Assembly (NCBI GenBank): GCA_001724855.1
Contig: MEED01000008.1
Coordinates: 1 to 64,000 of the forward strand
DNA: 64,000 nt
Reading direction: 5' to 3'
DNA from: Lautropia sp. SCN 69-89
GTDB taxonomy: Bacteria > Pseudomonadota > Gammaproteobacteria > Burkholderiales > Burkholderiaceae_E
Shown here: positions 8,352 through 17,132 of the stretch, piece by piece
Position numbering within the stretch: the stretch's first letter is position 1
Layout of the letters: every line of letters begins with the position of its first letter
Position numbers and translations under genes: made by a program
The notes under the pieces: generated by a model
Told to the model about the DNA's origin: nothing
Seen by the model: the letters and a program-made list of their open reading frames with translations, nothing else
Database searches by the model: none

Positions 8352-9947
8352 ATGACAGCGTTCACCTTTCTGGCCCTGGCCGGCGCGCTGGCACCGGCAG
8401 CCCTGATGGGCGCGGCTGCGCTTGCAGCGCGCTCGCTGCCGCGGCCGCCCGTTGCCTGGGCCGTCTTCCAGGTGCTGTCGACCATTTCGCTGCTGGCGGC
8501 CGCGGCTTCCCTGGCTGCCGTGCTGGCACCGGGCTCGGTCGCAGCCGCCGCACTCGCGCCCGGCCTGGCGTCGAGCCTGCCGGGCGCCTGGATGGCCGTG
8601 CTGGTGCAGCTGCTGGGCCTGGTGATCGGCGCCTTTTCGGCCCGCTACCTGGAGGGCGAGCCTAGCCAGCCGCGCTATGTCGCCGCGCTGGCCGGTGTGC
8701 TGGCTGCCGTGCACCTGCTGCTGCTGGCCGACCACTGGCTGGTGCTGATCGCGGCCTGGGCGGCCGTGGGTCTGGCGCTGCAGCAACTGCTGTGCTTCTA
8801 CGCCGACCGCCCATTCGCGCTGTTGGCCGCGCACAAGAAGCGCATCGCCGACCGTGCGGCCGATGCGCTCCTGCTGTGCGCGGCGGCGCTGGCCTGGTCG
8901 CAGGTGGGTAGCGGTTCGCTGACCGAGCTGAGGGTGCATCTCGCCGCCGTCGAGGCCTCCGTCGCGCTGCAGGCCAGTGCCGTATGCCTGGTGCTGGCGG
9001 CGATCCTGCGCACCGCGCTGCTGCCTGTGCACGGCTGGCTGATCCAGGTGATGGAGGCACCGACGCCGGTGTCGGCGCTGTTGCACGCGGGCGTGGTCAA
9101 CCTCGGTGGCTTCGTGCTGATTGGTTTTGCGCCGCTGCTGGAAGCCGCGCCGCTGGCCCGCGGGCTGCTGGTGGTGTTCGGCCTGGCCACCGCAGCGCTG
9201 GCCGGACTGGTGATGCTCACGCGCGTGAGCATCAAGGTGCGGCTGGCCTGGTCCACGGTGGCGCAGATGGGCTTCATGCTGCTCGAATGCGGCCTGGGCC
9301 TGTATACGGTGGCGCTGCTGCACCTGATCGGCCATTCGCTGTACAAGGCGCACACTTTCCTGGCCTCTTCCTCGGTCGTGCGCGACAGCAAGCTGCAGGC
9401 CATGCGCGGCCACTTCGTGCCCGCGGCTCCGAGTCTGCTGACTGCGCCCCTGGTGGCTGGCGGCATCGTCGCATCGATCGACCTCGTGCTGATCTCGCTG
9501 AGGGGCGCCGCCGCCTGGCCGTGGTGGTGGAGCGCGGTGCTGGGCCTGGCCTGGGCCCCATTGCTGTGGCTGCCCGCCGCGCCCCGGCAGGGCATGGCGC
9601 GCGCCCGTCTCTGGCAGGCGGCAGCGGGCGTGATGCTGGTGGCTCTGCTTACGGTGCTGGCCGGCCTGGTCCACGTGGTGCCGCTGGGCGTGCACGACGC
9701 GCCGAACCCGCTGGCCGGTCTGCTGGCGCTGGCCGGCATGGCTGCCCTGTACCTGTGCCTGGCAATGCTGCAGTGGCGGCCGCGGGCGCTGTCGGCCTGG
9801 CGCCACTGGGCCTACGCCGGCTTCTACGTCGACGAGTTCTACACCCGCCTGGCGCTGCGCCTGTGGCCCGGTGGCTGGGCCCTCCCGGCCGCACATGCTG
9901 CGCCCGCCCGGCTGAGCGGCACGTGGCCGCTCACCGCTTCGAAATGA
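8352..9947 (+). CDS. dabB: DAB inorganic carbon transporter, membrane subunit DabB
   Basis: This 531-residue, very hydrophobic protein is related to the NuoL/MrpA proton-translocating subunit family, with the family motif IGHSLYKAHTFLASSSVV and more than twelve membrane segments. In the DAB system (dissolved inorganic carbon accumulation, first described in Halothiobacillus; MpsA in staphylococci), the cation flux through DabB is thought to drive bicarbonate formation by DabA. The stop codon overlaps a possible ATG of dabA at 9944, and dabA follows directly. The divergent LysR gene probably controls it. An isolated NDH-5-like protein next to a DUF2309 gene is diagnostic of DAB. Confidence 0.9.
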   Translation: MTAFTFLALAGALAPAALMGAAALAARSLPRPPVAWAVFQVLSTISLLAAAASLAAVLAPGSVAAAALAPGLASSLPGAWMAVLVQLLGLVIGAFSARYLEGEPSQPRYVAALAGVLAAVHLLLLADHWLVLIAAWAAVGLALQQLLCFYADRPFALLAAHKKRIADRAADALLLCAAALAWSQVGSGSLTELRVHLAAVEASVALQASAVCLVLAAILRTALLPVHGWLIQVMEAPTPVSALLHAGVVNLGGFVLIGFAPLLEAAPLARGLLVVFGLATAALAGLVMLTRVSIKVRLAWSTVAQMGFMLLECGLGLYTVALLHLIGHSLYKAHTFLASSSVVRDSKLQAMRGHFVPAAPSLLTAPLVAGGIVASIDLVLISLRGAAAWPWWWSAVLGLAWAPLLWLPAAPRQGMARARLWQAAAGVMLVALLTVLAGLVHVVPLGVHDAPNPLAGLLALAGMAALYLCLAMLQWRPRALSAWRHWAYAGFYVDEFYTRLALRLWPGGWALPAAHAAPARLSGTWPLTASK

Positions 9948-9970
9948 CTTCGCGCCACGTGGAGATCTGC

Positions 9971-12514
9971 ATGGACACCATCGAGACGATCGCCGCGCAC
10001 GACCTGGCCGCCGCCCGCGACGCCGCCGCTGCGTTGCGCCCGCGCATCGAGGCCGCCTGCGAGCAGGCGTGCCGCGCGATCGCGCCGGCCTGGCCGCTCG
10101 ACCGCGCGATCGCCGTCAACCCGTATTGGTCGCGCATCGGTCGCCCGGTGCGCGAGGTGGCCGCCCGGATGGCGGTGCTGGGCGGCATCCGGGTCCTTCC
10201 GCCGCGGACCTACCTGAAGCAGGCCTGGGAGGAAGGGCGCATCGACGACAGTGACCTGGCCTGTGCATTGGGCGAGCTTTCCGCCGCACGCACTGCGGGC
10301 CTGACGGCCGCGCACTGCATCGAGGCGCTGCAGCGTGCCGTGCCGGTGGTGCAACTGCCGCTGCTGATCGACGTGCTGGACGATGACCCGGCGCGCCATG
10401 CGCGGCTGTCGTGGCGGCAGGCCATCACGCATCAGGTCGGCCAGACCTGTGCGGCCTACTTCGACCAGCAGCAAGCCGATTGGCGGCCCGAGCGCGCGCA
10501 AGGCCTGTACGCGTTCTGGCGCGACACGCTCATGCACGACCACAGCATCGGCGTGCTGATGGGCCTGCCCGAACTGGGCCGCAGCCTGGCAGCGTTGCCC
10601 CAGGCCCGGCAGGATGCCGAGCAGTGGGTGCTGCAGCGCCTGGGCCTGCCCGAGGTGGTGTGGGCCGATTACCTCGAGGCGGTGCTGCTGACCGTGAATG
10701 GCTGGGCGTCGTGGTGCGCCTACCTGGGCTGGCAGGCCGGGCTGGAAGGCCGCAGCGACGCGCACCTGCGCGACCTGCTGGCCATCCGCCTGGCCTGGGG
10801 CGTCATCCTGCTGGAGTGCAAGGACGATGCCGGCGCCCGGCGCGCCTTCGCGGCCCTGCAGGCCGACTGGTCCCAGGCCCACACGCGGCTCCTGCAGGCC
10901 GAGCGCGCACTGCTGGTCGACGAGGTCTGGCAGGGTGCACTGGAGGTTGGCTATCAGCGCGAACTGGCCCGGAAGCTCGGCATGGCCACCGGTGCTGCCG
11001 CGGAGATCCAGGCCGCCACGCCGGCCGTCGAGGTGCAGGCGGGGTTCTGCATCGACGTGCGCAGCGAGCCCATGCGCCGCGCACTCGAGGCAGTCTGGCC
11101 CGCCGTGCAGACGCTGGGCTTCGCGGGCTTCTTCGGTCTGCCGGTGGCCTACACGCCGCTGGCGACATCGGTGCGCCGGCCTCAGTTGCCGGGCCTGCTG
11201 GCGCCCGCGATGGAAGTCACCGACCGGGTCCTCGCGGCCGACGACGATGGCGCCGACGCCGGCTTGCAGGACAGCGCCGCGCAGGCCCGGCGCCAGCGCT
11301 TTGCCGGGTCCCAGCCGTGGCAGGCGGCCAGCCGCTGGCCTGGCGCGGCCTTCTCCTTCGTGGAAGCCGCCGGGTTCAGCTACCTCGGCAAGCTCGGCCG
11401 GTGGCTGCGCCCGAACGCGGCCGCCCGTGCGCGCGACGACCTGGAAGGTCTGCCCGCGCGCTATCGCCCGGTGTGTCGCCCGTCGCTCGCCGGCCTGGAC
11501 ATCGAGGCCAAGGTGGCCCTGGCCGCGCGCGTGCTGCACGCGATGGGCCTCGACACTGACATCGCGCCGTTGGTGCTGCTGGTCGGCCACGGCAGCCAGA
11601 GCGAGAACAACCCCCAGGCCGCCGCGCTCGATTGCGGCGCCTGCTGCGGCCAGACCGGCGAGGTCAATGCCCGCGTCCTTGCGCGGCTGCTCAACGAGCC
11701 GGCGGTGCGCGAGGGCCTGCGCGCACAGGGCCTCGACATCCCGGCGGCCAGCCGCTTCGTGGCCGCGCTGCACAACACCACCACCGACGAGATCGAGGGT
11801 CTGGACCTCGATCTGCTGCCGCCCGATGCCCGCGCGCGCTGGGAGCGATTGCAGGCGGTGTTCGCACAGGCCTGCGACCAGGTGCGGCGCGAACGCGCGC
11901 CCAGCCTTGGTCTTGACCCTCGCCTGCCGCACGCGCAGCTGCTCGCCCAGCTGCGCCGCCGCGCCAGCGACGGTGCGCAGACGCGGCCGGAGTGGGGGCT
12001 GGCGGGCAACGCCGCCTTCGTCATCGGGCCGCGTCACCGCACCCGGGGCGTGGTGCTCGACGGCCGCAGCTTCCTGCACGACTACGACGCTGCGCGCGAC
12101 GCGGACGGCAGCGTCCTCGAATTGCTGATGACGGCGCCCATGCTGGTCACGCACTGGATCAACTGGCAGTACCACGCCTCCACCTGCGACCCGCAGCGCA
12201 TGGGCAGCGGCAACAAGGTGCTGCACAACGTGGTGGGCGGCCAGATCGGCGTGTTCGAGGGCAACGGCGGCGACCTGCGCATCGGCTTGTCGCGCCAGTC
12301 GCTGCACGATGGCCAGCGCTGGGTGCACGAACCGCTGCGGCTGACCGTGGTCATCGACGCGCCGCGCGAGGCGATCGAGCGGGTGATCGCGCGGCACGCG
12401 GTGGTTCGCCAGCTGCTGGACCATGGCTGGCTGCACCTGTGGCGCTTCGATCCGGAGCAGCTCGTGCGCTATTCGGCCGGGGATTGGCTCGCGCTGGGTC
12501 AGGCGGCCTCGTAG
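9971..12514 (+). CDS. dabA: DAB inorganic carbon transporter, DabA (DUF2309, carbonic-anhydrase-like)
   Basis: This 847-residue soluble or membrane-associated partner of DabB is a distant relative of beta-carbonic anhydrases. The four residues reported as the zinc site in the Halothiobacillus protein are present: Cys360 and Asp362 in FCIDVRSEP, His540 in LVGHGSQSENNP and Cys555 in LDCGACCGQ. The His-Cys spacing of 15 and the CxD spacing are the same as in that protein. The start at 9971 is favoured over 9944 because GGAG lies 7 bases upstream of it; 9944 would overlap the dabB stop as ATGA and add 9 residues. Function: vectorial CO2 hydration to trap bicarbonate in the cytoplasm. Confidence 0.92.
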   Translation: MDTIETIAAHDLAAARDAAAALRPRIEAACEQACRAIAPAWPLDRAIAVNPYWSRIGRPVREVAARMAVLGGIRVLPPRTYLKQAWEEGRIDDSDLACALGELSAARTAGLTAAHCIEALQRAVPVVQLPLLIDVLDDDPARHARLSWRQAITHQVGQTCAAYFDQQQADWRPERAQGLYAFWRDTLMHDHSIGVLMGLPELGRSLAALPQARQDAEQWVLQRLGLPEVVWADYLEAVLLTVNGWASWCAYLGWQAGLEGRSDAHLRDLLAIRLAWGVILLECKDDAGARRAFAALQADWSQAHTRLLQAERALLVDEVWQGALEVGYQRELARKLGMATGAAAEIQAATPAVEVQAGFCIDVRSEPMRRALEAVWPAVQTLGFAGFFGLPVAYTPLATSVRRPQLPGLLAPAMEVTDRVLAADDDGADAGLQDSAAQARRQRFAGSQPWQAASRWPGAAFSFVEAAGFSYLGKLGRWLRPNAAARARDDLEGLPARYRPVCRPSLAGLDIEAKVALAARVLHAMGLDTDIAPLVLLVGHGSQSENNPQAAALDCGACCGQTGEVNARVLARLLNEPAVREGLRAQGLDIPAASRFVAALHNTTTDEIEGLDLDLLPPDARARWERLQAVFAQACDQVRRERAPSLGLDPRLPHAQLLAQLRRRASDGAQTRPEWGLAGNAAFVIGPRHRTRGVVLDGRSFLHDYDAARDADGSVLELLMTAPMLVTHWINWQYHASTCDPQRMGSGNKVLHNVVGGQIGVFEGNGGDLRIGLSRQSLHDGQRWVHEPLRLTVVIDAPREAIERVIARHAVVRQLLDHGWLHLWRFDPEQLVRYSAGDWLALGQAAS

Positions 12515-12656
12515 GGCGGGGGAGGGGTTCGCAGGATGAAGATCATTCGCGGCCCTACCGCTGGCATGTCGGCGATGCCGAAGAGGTGTTCGGCGTGAAC
12601 GCAAAGAAGATATACTTCGCACGCACCTTTAACCCGGAACCGGAGAATCCGCAACC

Positions 12657-12962
12657 ATGAGAGAAATCATCCGCTCGAGAACAGTGGAGATCGCGGCGGC
12701 AAGCCAGGCGGTCCTCTCGACCATCGACGTCCGCACGATCGCGCCGAACGAGCGTCACGACCTGATCTTCTCCTCCTTCAATGCCCTGCCGCAGGGAGCT
12801 GCTCTGGAACTGGTCAACGACCACGATCCGTCGCCGCTGCATCGCCAGTTCAAGTCGAATTACCACGGTCTCTTCACCTGGGACTATGTCGAGCAGGGAC
12901 CGGATCTCTGGCGCGTACGCATCGGGAAGGCCCCCGGCAACTGCTGCGGCAGTTGCAGCTGA
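12657..12962 (+). CDS. DUF2249 domain protein
   Basis: This 101-residue protein has the DUF2249 pattern: DVRTIAPNERHDLIFSSFNA then LELVNDHDPSPLHRQFKSNY and FTWDYVEQGPDLWRVRI. It ends in a short Cys-rich tail (NCCGSCS). The family is small, cytoplasmic and often linked to nitrogen-oxide or redox metabolism genes; its biochemical role is not established. The His in NDHDPSPLHRQF is the most conserved feature. It lies 142 bp after dabA with its own leader, so co-transcription is uncertain. It converges on the DEAD-box helicase gene, with 27 bp between stops. Confidence 0.85.
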   Translation: MREIIRSRTVEIAAASQAVLSTIDVRTIAPNERHDLIFSSFNALPQGAALELVNDHDPSPLHRQFKSNYHGLFTWDYVEQGPDLWRVRIGKAPGNCCGSCS

Positions 12963-12989
12963 TCGAACGTCGCCAGCCTCCGATATCTC

Positions 12990-14750
12990 TCAACGCGCAG
13001 GGCGGCGCGGCCCCTTCCGGTCCGGCTTCGGACTCCCGCGCGGCGGCGGCGGGCTCTTGCTCGCCACGAGACTCAGCGTCTGTCCGCGCAGTCGCACCCT
13101 CGACAGCCGCTCGATCACCGCCCGCGGCAGCGCCGCGGGCAGGCGGACCAGCGAGTAGTTCGCGCGGATGTCCACGCCATTGATCTGCGACCCATGCAGC
13201 CGCGCCTCGTTGGCGATCGCACCCACGATGTGGCCGGGCTGCACGCCGTGCCGGTGGCCCACCTCCAGGCGCCAGGTGATCTGCCGGCCATCGTCCTCGA
13301 ACTCGTAGCCGCCCTCCGGCACCGGCGGCAGGTCGCTGCCGGGCTCCGAGTCGCCGCGCGGCCTGCGCGGTGCCTCTTCCCCGGCCCGCATCGACTCACC
13401 GGCGGGTGGCGCACCGGTGCGCGTGGGCGCCGCGGACTGGACGGGTGCGCCGCCCTCGACCAGCGAGGCGATCGCGGCCGCGACATCCAGCAGGTCGGCG
13501 CCGGTCTCCAGCGCGACCTCCTGCACGGCCTTGCGATGGAATTCCGCCGAGCCGGCGGCCAGCGCCTCCCCGATGCGCGCCTTGAACTTCGCGAGGCGCC
13601 GGGTGTTCACGTCGTCGACCGTCGGCAGGCTCAGCGGCTCGATGCTCTGGCGCGTCGCGCGCTCGATCAACCGCAGCAGGTTGCGTTCGCGCGGCGCGAT
13701 GAACAGGATGGCCTCGCCGCTGCGTCCCGCCCGGCCGGTGCGGCCGATGCGATGCACGTACGACTCGGTGTCGTAGGGCACGTCGAAATTGACCACATGC
13801 GTGATGCGATCCACGTCGAGCCCGCGCGCCGCGACGTCGGTGGCGACGAGGATGTCGATCTTGCCGGCCTTGAGCTGGGCGATCGTCCGTTCGCGCTGCG
13901 ACTGCTGGACGTCACCGTTGAGCGCCACGGCCGCGAAGCCTCGCGCCTGAAGCCGCTCGGCCAGGTCCACGGTGGATTGCCTGGTGCGCACGAACACCAG
14001 CATGGCGTCGAAGTCGGCCACCTCGACGATGCGCGTGAGGGCGTCCAGCTTGTGCAGCCCGCTGACCAGCCAGTAGGACTGCCGGATGTTCGCCGCCGTG
14101 CCCGATTTGCCCTTGATGACGATCTCGCGCGGGTCCTTCAGGTGCGTCTTCGCGATGCGGCGGATGTCCGGCGCCATCGTGGCCGAGAACAGCGCCACCT
14201 GCTTCTGCTGCGGCGTCTGCGAGAGGATGGCCTTCATCGCATCCGCGAATCCCATCGCGAGCATCTCGTCGGCCTCGTCCAGCACCACGCATGTGATGCC
14301 GTCGAGCTTCAGCGTGCCGCGGTCCAGGTGGTCGATGACGCGGCCGGGCGTGCCCACGATCACCTGCGGGCCACGCTCGAGGGCATTGAACTGGGGTAGG
14401 TAGCTCTGGCCACCGTAGATCGGCAGCACGTGGAAGGCGGGCTGCCCGGTCGCGTATTTCTGGAATGCCTCGGCGACCTGGATGGCGAGCTCGCGCGTGG
14501 GCACCAGCACCAGCGCCTGCGGAACGCGCCGCTTCATGTCGATCCGCGCGAGGATCGGCAGCGCGAACGCCGCGGTCTTGCCCGTGCCGGTCTGCGCCTG
14601 GCCGAGGATGTCCGCCCCCTCGAGCATCGCCGGGATGGTGGCGGCCTGGATCGGCGAGGCGGTTTCGTAGCCAATGGCCCTCACCGCGCGGACGATGACC
14701 TCCGGCAGGTCGAGGTCGCTGAACAGGACGGCGTCGGTATCCGAAATCAT
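12990..14750 (-). CDS. DEAD-box ATP-dependent RNA helicase (DeaD/CsdA-like)
   Basis: This 586-residue protein has all helicase motifs: Q-motif (YETASPIQAATIP), AQTGTGKT, PTRELAIQ, VLDEADEML, SAT, and motif VI HRIGRTGRAGR. After about residue 380 comes a linker and then a DbpA-like RNA-binding domain (ITWRLEVGHRHGVQPGHIVG ... LVRLPAALPRAVIERL), and it ends in a basic Arg/Pro/Gly tail. This layout matches DeaD/CsdA, which unwinds RNA in ribosome assembly and cold adaptation. The start at MISDTDAVLFSDL was chosen because the longer open frame has no helicase-like sequence. It stands alone. Confidence 0.92.
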   Translation of the reverse strand: MISDTDAVLFSDLDLPEVIVRAVRAIGYETASPIQAATIPAMLEGADILGQAQTGTGKTAAFALPILARIDMKRRVPQALVLVPTRELAIQVAEAFQKYATGQPAFHVLPIYGGQSYLPQFNALERGPQVIVGTPGRVIDHLDRGTLKLDGITCVVLDEADEMLAMGFADAMKAILSQTPQQKQVALFSATMAPDIRRIAKTHLKDPREIVIKGKSGTAANIRQSYWLVSGLHKLDALTRIVEVADFDAMLVFVRTRQSTVDLAERLQARGFAAVALNGDVQQSQRERTIAQLKAGKIDILVATDVAARGLDVDRITHVVNFDVPYDTESYVHRIGRTGRAGRSGEAILFIAPRERNLLRLIERATRQSIEPLSLPTVDDVNTRRLAKFKARIGEALAAGSAEFHRKAVQEVALETGADLLDVAAAIASLVEGGAPVQSAAPTRTGAPPAGESMRAGEEAPRRPRGDSEPGSDLPPVPEGGYEFEDDGRQITWRLEVGHRHGVQPGHIVGAIANEARLHGSQINGVDIRANYSLVRLPAALPRAVIERLSRVRLRGQTLSLVASKSPPPPRGSPKPDRKGPRRPAR

Positions 14751-14803
14751 CGGGAGGGCTCGGTGGCAGGCGAACCAGAGAGTGTATTCGGGACGCCGGC
14801 CCT

Positions 14804-14983
14804 TCACTTCACCGTATAACCGCGGCCCTCCATGCAGGCTCCCACCGCACGGTTGTAGGTATCGATTTGCGAAGTGCGAGCGCCCTGTGCCTGTTGCTGC
14901 TGGGCCTGGGCTTGCGCCGCCTGATTCTTGCGTGCCCTGGCGCCGCCCGCCATGCCGCCGATCATCGCTTTCATGCTTCGCAT
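14804..14983 (-). CDS. Small Gln-rich protein with GYTVK terminus
   Basis: This 59-residue protein starts at an ATG preceded by a perfect GGAGGT, 7 bases upstream, which decides the start. Layout: a short Gly/Met segment (AMIGGMAGG), a Gln/Ala-rich stretch (about 15-35), and a C-terminus CMEGRGYTVK. That terminus is a frequent ending of small glycine-zipper or surface-associated proteins in proteobacteria. No signal peptide is convincing. The family is not named with confidence; it could be a shortened member of a glycine-zipper family that has lost its N-terminal export signal. Confidence 0.6.
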   Translation of the reverse strand: MRSMKAMIGGMAGGARARKNQAAQAQAQQQQAQGARTSQIDTYNRAVGACMEGRGYTVK

Positions 14984-15034
14984 GTTCCGTACCTCCTTCA
15001 CTGCTCGATGCCCACGTAGCGGGAACGGCCAGGA

Positions 15035-15853
15035 TCAATAGACCACGACCCGGTCGCCGACCTTCACCTGCTCGTACAGCCACTTGGCGACCCGGTAGTC
15101 GCGCAACTGGCTGCAGCCGTGCGAGCCGCTCTCGTAGCCCTTGTCGGCGAAGTCCTGCGAGAAGTGGATGGCCACGTTGCCCTGGTAGAAGATCGCGTAG
15201 GGCATCGGGGTGCGCTCGCCGAAGATCTTCGAGACCGTGTCGCTGTTCATGTACCAGATGCGGAACTCTCCCTCGGGGCTCTCCCAGCCGGGCATGGCAA
15301 AGCGCGCCTCGCGCGTGAAATGCACCTTGCCGTCCACGGCGCCCTGGTACAGGCCGACCTGCCGGAGCCGGTGCTGCAGCTCCTTCATGTAGCCATCCTG
15401 CGTGCGGGCCGTGAACCAGGGCCCGACGTCGACGCTGTTCAGCTCGGCCTCGGTGGGGCGGCGCGAACGCGCCAGCAGGGCGTCCCAGGTGGGCTGATCG
15501 ACCACGCCGGTGGTGCGCAGGCCGCTGTCTCGCTGCAACCTGGGCACCGCCTCGCGCGTGAGCATGCCGAAGCGGTCATCGACGTCATGGATGGCCAGGT
15601 ACCTAGCGTGGCGCAGCCGTACCTGCAGCTCGCACACGCGGGGCGATCGCATGCGAAAACGCAGTTCCGGCCCGAGCGGATCAGGGTTGGCGAGCGAGCC
15701 CGGTGTGGCCTTGGCCGCACTGTAGGTCCAATGGGCGGACGCCGGCATGAGTGTGGCCTGGGCAGAGCGAGCCTGTACGGGCCAGGCGACAAGGCCGAGT
15801 GCCGCCGCCGTGGCGGCGGCGAGAACGGAGTGGGAAAGACGCCGGGATGTCAT
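15035..15853 (-). CDS. L,D-transpeptidase with peptidoglycan-binding domain
   Basis: This 272-residue exported protein starts with a signal peptide (MTSRRLSHSVLAAATAAALG ... VQA). A peptidoglycan-binding-1 domain follows (about 65-125, LQVRLRHARYL ... DDRFGMLTREAVPRLQRDSG). The C-terminal part is a YkuD-type L,D-transpeptidase (PGWESPEGEFRIWYMN, then MPYAIFYQGNVAIHF and the catalytic SGSHGCSQLRD). It should crosslink peptidoglycan or attach proteins in the periplasm. The stretch that normally opens the YkuD fold is short: a second peptidoglycan-binding-like start (ELQHRLRQVGLYQGAVDGK) runs straight into it. Alternative starts are 15871 and 15892; 15853 puts the signal peptide at the N-terminus. 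Confidence 0.85.
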   Translation of the reverse strand: MTSRRLSHSVLAAATAAALGLVAWPVQARSAQATLMPASAHWTYSAAKATPGSLANPDPLGPELRFRMRSPRVCELQVRLRHARYLAIHDVDDRFGMLTREAVPRLQRDSGLRTTGVVDQPTWDALLARSRRPTEAELNSVDVGPWFTARTQDGYMKELQHRLRQVGLYQGAVDGKVHFTREARFAMPGWESPEGEFRIWYMNSDTVSKIFGERTPMPYAIFYQGNVAIHFSQDFADKGYESGSHGCSQLRDYRVAKWLYEQVKVGDRVVVY

Positions 15854-16034
15854 GAAAGAAATATTATCCATGTCCCTGGCGTACGGCCGCAATCATCGCC
15901 TCCGGTATCCGCCGCTGCACGTGGAATGGACACGCCGTGCGCCGACAGGACCGGCACGCCGACCCGCAACGGCGCGCGAACGCGGGTTGCTCGCCGTGCC
16001 GGCGCGAATCCTGGCATTTGTCGCCTTTTCGGCG

Positions 16035-16423
16035 GACACGATGCCGACCGAGGCGCGCATCGAAATCGACGGTACGATCGTTCGCGTGACGAAGGGTGCT
16101 GGCGCGTCGTGGCCGATGCCTGCGGATTGCCGCAGGCCGCGCGACGGGCGCTGGACCAAAGGCCTGGATGCTCGTCGAGGCGCTGGCGCTGCTTGCCTTC
16201 GGTTGGTACCGCTTCGGGCTGGAAGACGACGCCGGGGGCGACAGACCTTCGCATTCCAGACGCTGCTCTTCTTCGCATTGTTTTCGCTGGTGTCGATTCG
16301 GGAGCGACGCGCCTTCCAGGCGTCGCGACCCGGCCGTGCGCTGGCGATCGCGATGCTCGCCGATGCCTCTGCTCGCTCTGGTCCAACGATCGTGTCAAAG
16401 TGGCGATGCTGGCGCGCAGCTGA
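16035..16423 (+). pseudogene. P-type ATPase remnant, fragments in three frames
   Basis: Pieces of a P-type cation/proton ATPase can be read in order but in different frames. These are MPTEARIEIDGTIVRVTKGA (nucleotide-binding domain, near 16041), AWMLVEALALLAFGWYRFGL (a C-terminal membrane segment), then TFAFQTLLFFALFSLVSIRE with RRAFQASRPGRALAIAMLAD, and finally NDRVKVAMLARS at the very C-terminus (ending near 16423). Deletions and frameshifts join them, and the phosphorylation domain is absent. No function is expected. The remnant lies between the divergent L,D-transpeptidase and the paiB-like gene. Confidence 0.7.
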
Positions 16424-16460
16424 GCGATTCCTGTCCCGTCCCGATATCGGTCACCCCACG

Positions 16461-17084
16461 ATGTACATCCCCGCGCACTTCGCCGAGACCCGGCCCGAAC
16501 ATCTGCAACGCATCATCCGCGAGCACCCGCTCGGCGTGCTGGTCACGCAGGGCAGTGCCGGACTGGACGCCGATCACGTTCCGTTCGAGTTCGACCCCGA
16601 TGCGGGAACGCACGGGGTGCTCCTGGCTCACGTGGCCCGCGCGAATACGCTGTGGCAGCGCTGTCCCACCGGCACGCCGGTCATGGTCGTCTTCCGCGGT
16701 GCCGAGGCCTACGTTTCGCCCAACTGGTACCCGAGCAAGCACGAGGCGCACCGCCAGGTTCCGACCTGGAACTACGAGGTGGTGCACGCGCACGGCACGA
16801 TCACCGTGCACGACGACGAGCGGTTCGTGCGCCGCCTGGTCGCGCGCCAGACGCGCCGGCACGAGGCGGCCGAACCCGTGCCCTGGAAGATGGGAGACTC
16901 CGCGCCCGAGTTCATCGACAGCCTGCTGCGCAACATCGTGGGCATCGAGATCGCGGTCACGTCGTTGACGGGCAAGGCCAAGCTCAGCCAGAACAAGGAG
17001 GCACGCGATCGCCTCGGCGCCGCCGCCACCCTCGATTCGCACGGCCTTCAAGAACTGGCCGCAGCGATGCGCGAGACCGGCTGA
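16461..17084 (+). CDS. FMN-binding negative transcriptional regulator family (PaiB-like)
   Basis: This 207-residue protein of the PaiB/FMN-binding split-barrel family begins with the typical MYIPAHFAETRPEHLQRIIR. It also contains LLAHVARANTLWQR, VVFRGAEAYVSPNWYPSKHE, VPTWNYEVVHAHG and the C-terminal GKAKLSQNKEARDR. In Bacillus, PaiB affects sporulation and protease genes, but in most bacteria the role is unknown and it may be a flavin- or heme-linked oxidoreductase. The length is standard. It is a single gene; upstream is the ATPase remnant and downstream is the convergent sorB. Confidence 0.88.
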   Translation: MYIPAHFAETRPEHLQRIIREHPLGVLVTQGSAGLDADHVPFEFDPDAGTHGVLLAHVARANTLWQRCPTGTPVMVVFRGAEAYVSPNWYPSKHEAHRQVPTWNYEVVHAHGTITVHDDERFVRRLVARQTRRHEAAEPVPWKMGDSAPEFIDSLLRNIVGIEIAVTSLTGKAKLSQNKEARDRLGAAATLDSHGLQELAAAMRETG

Positions 17085-17132
17085 GCGTCGGGCGCACTTT
17101 CGACTCGACGGGCGGACGGAAGCGAGCGCCGC

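Noticed and set aside
12536-12660. Frame reading RPYRWHVGDAEEVFGVNAKK ending in an ATGA overlap with the DUF2249 gene
   Set aside because: It looks protein-like, but no start codon lies in frame after the dabA stop; probably chance or a leader.
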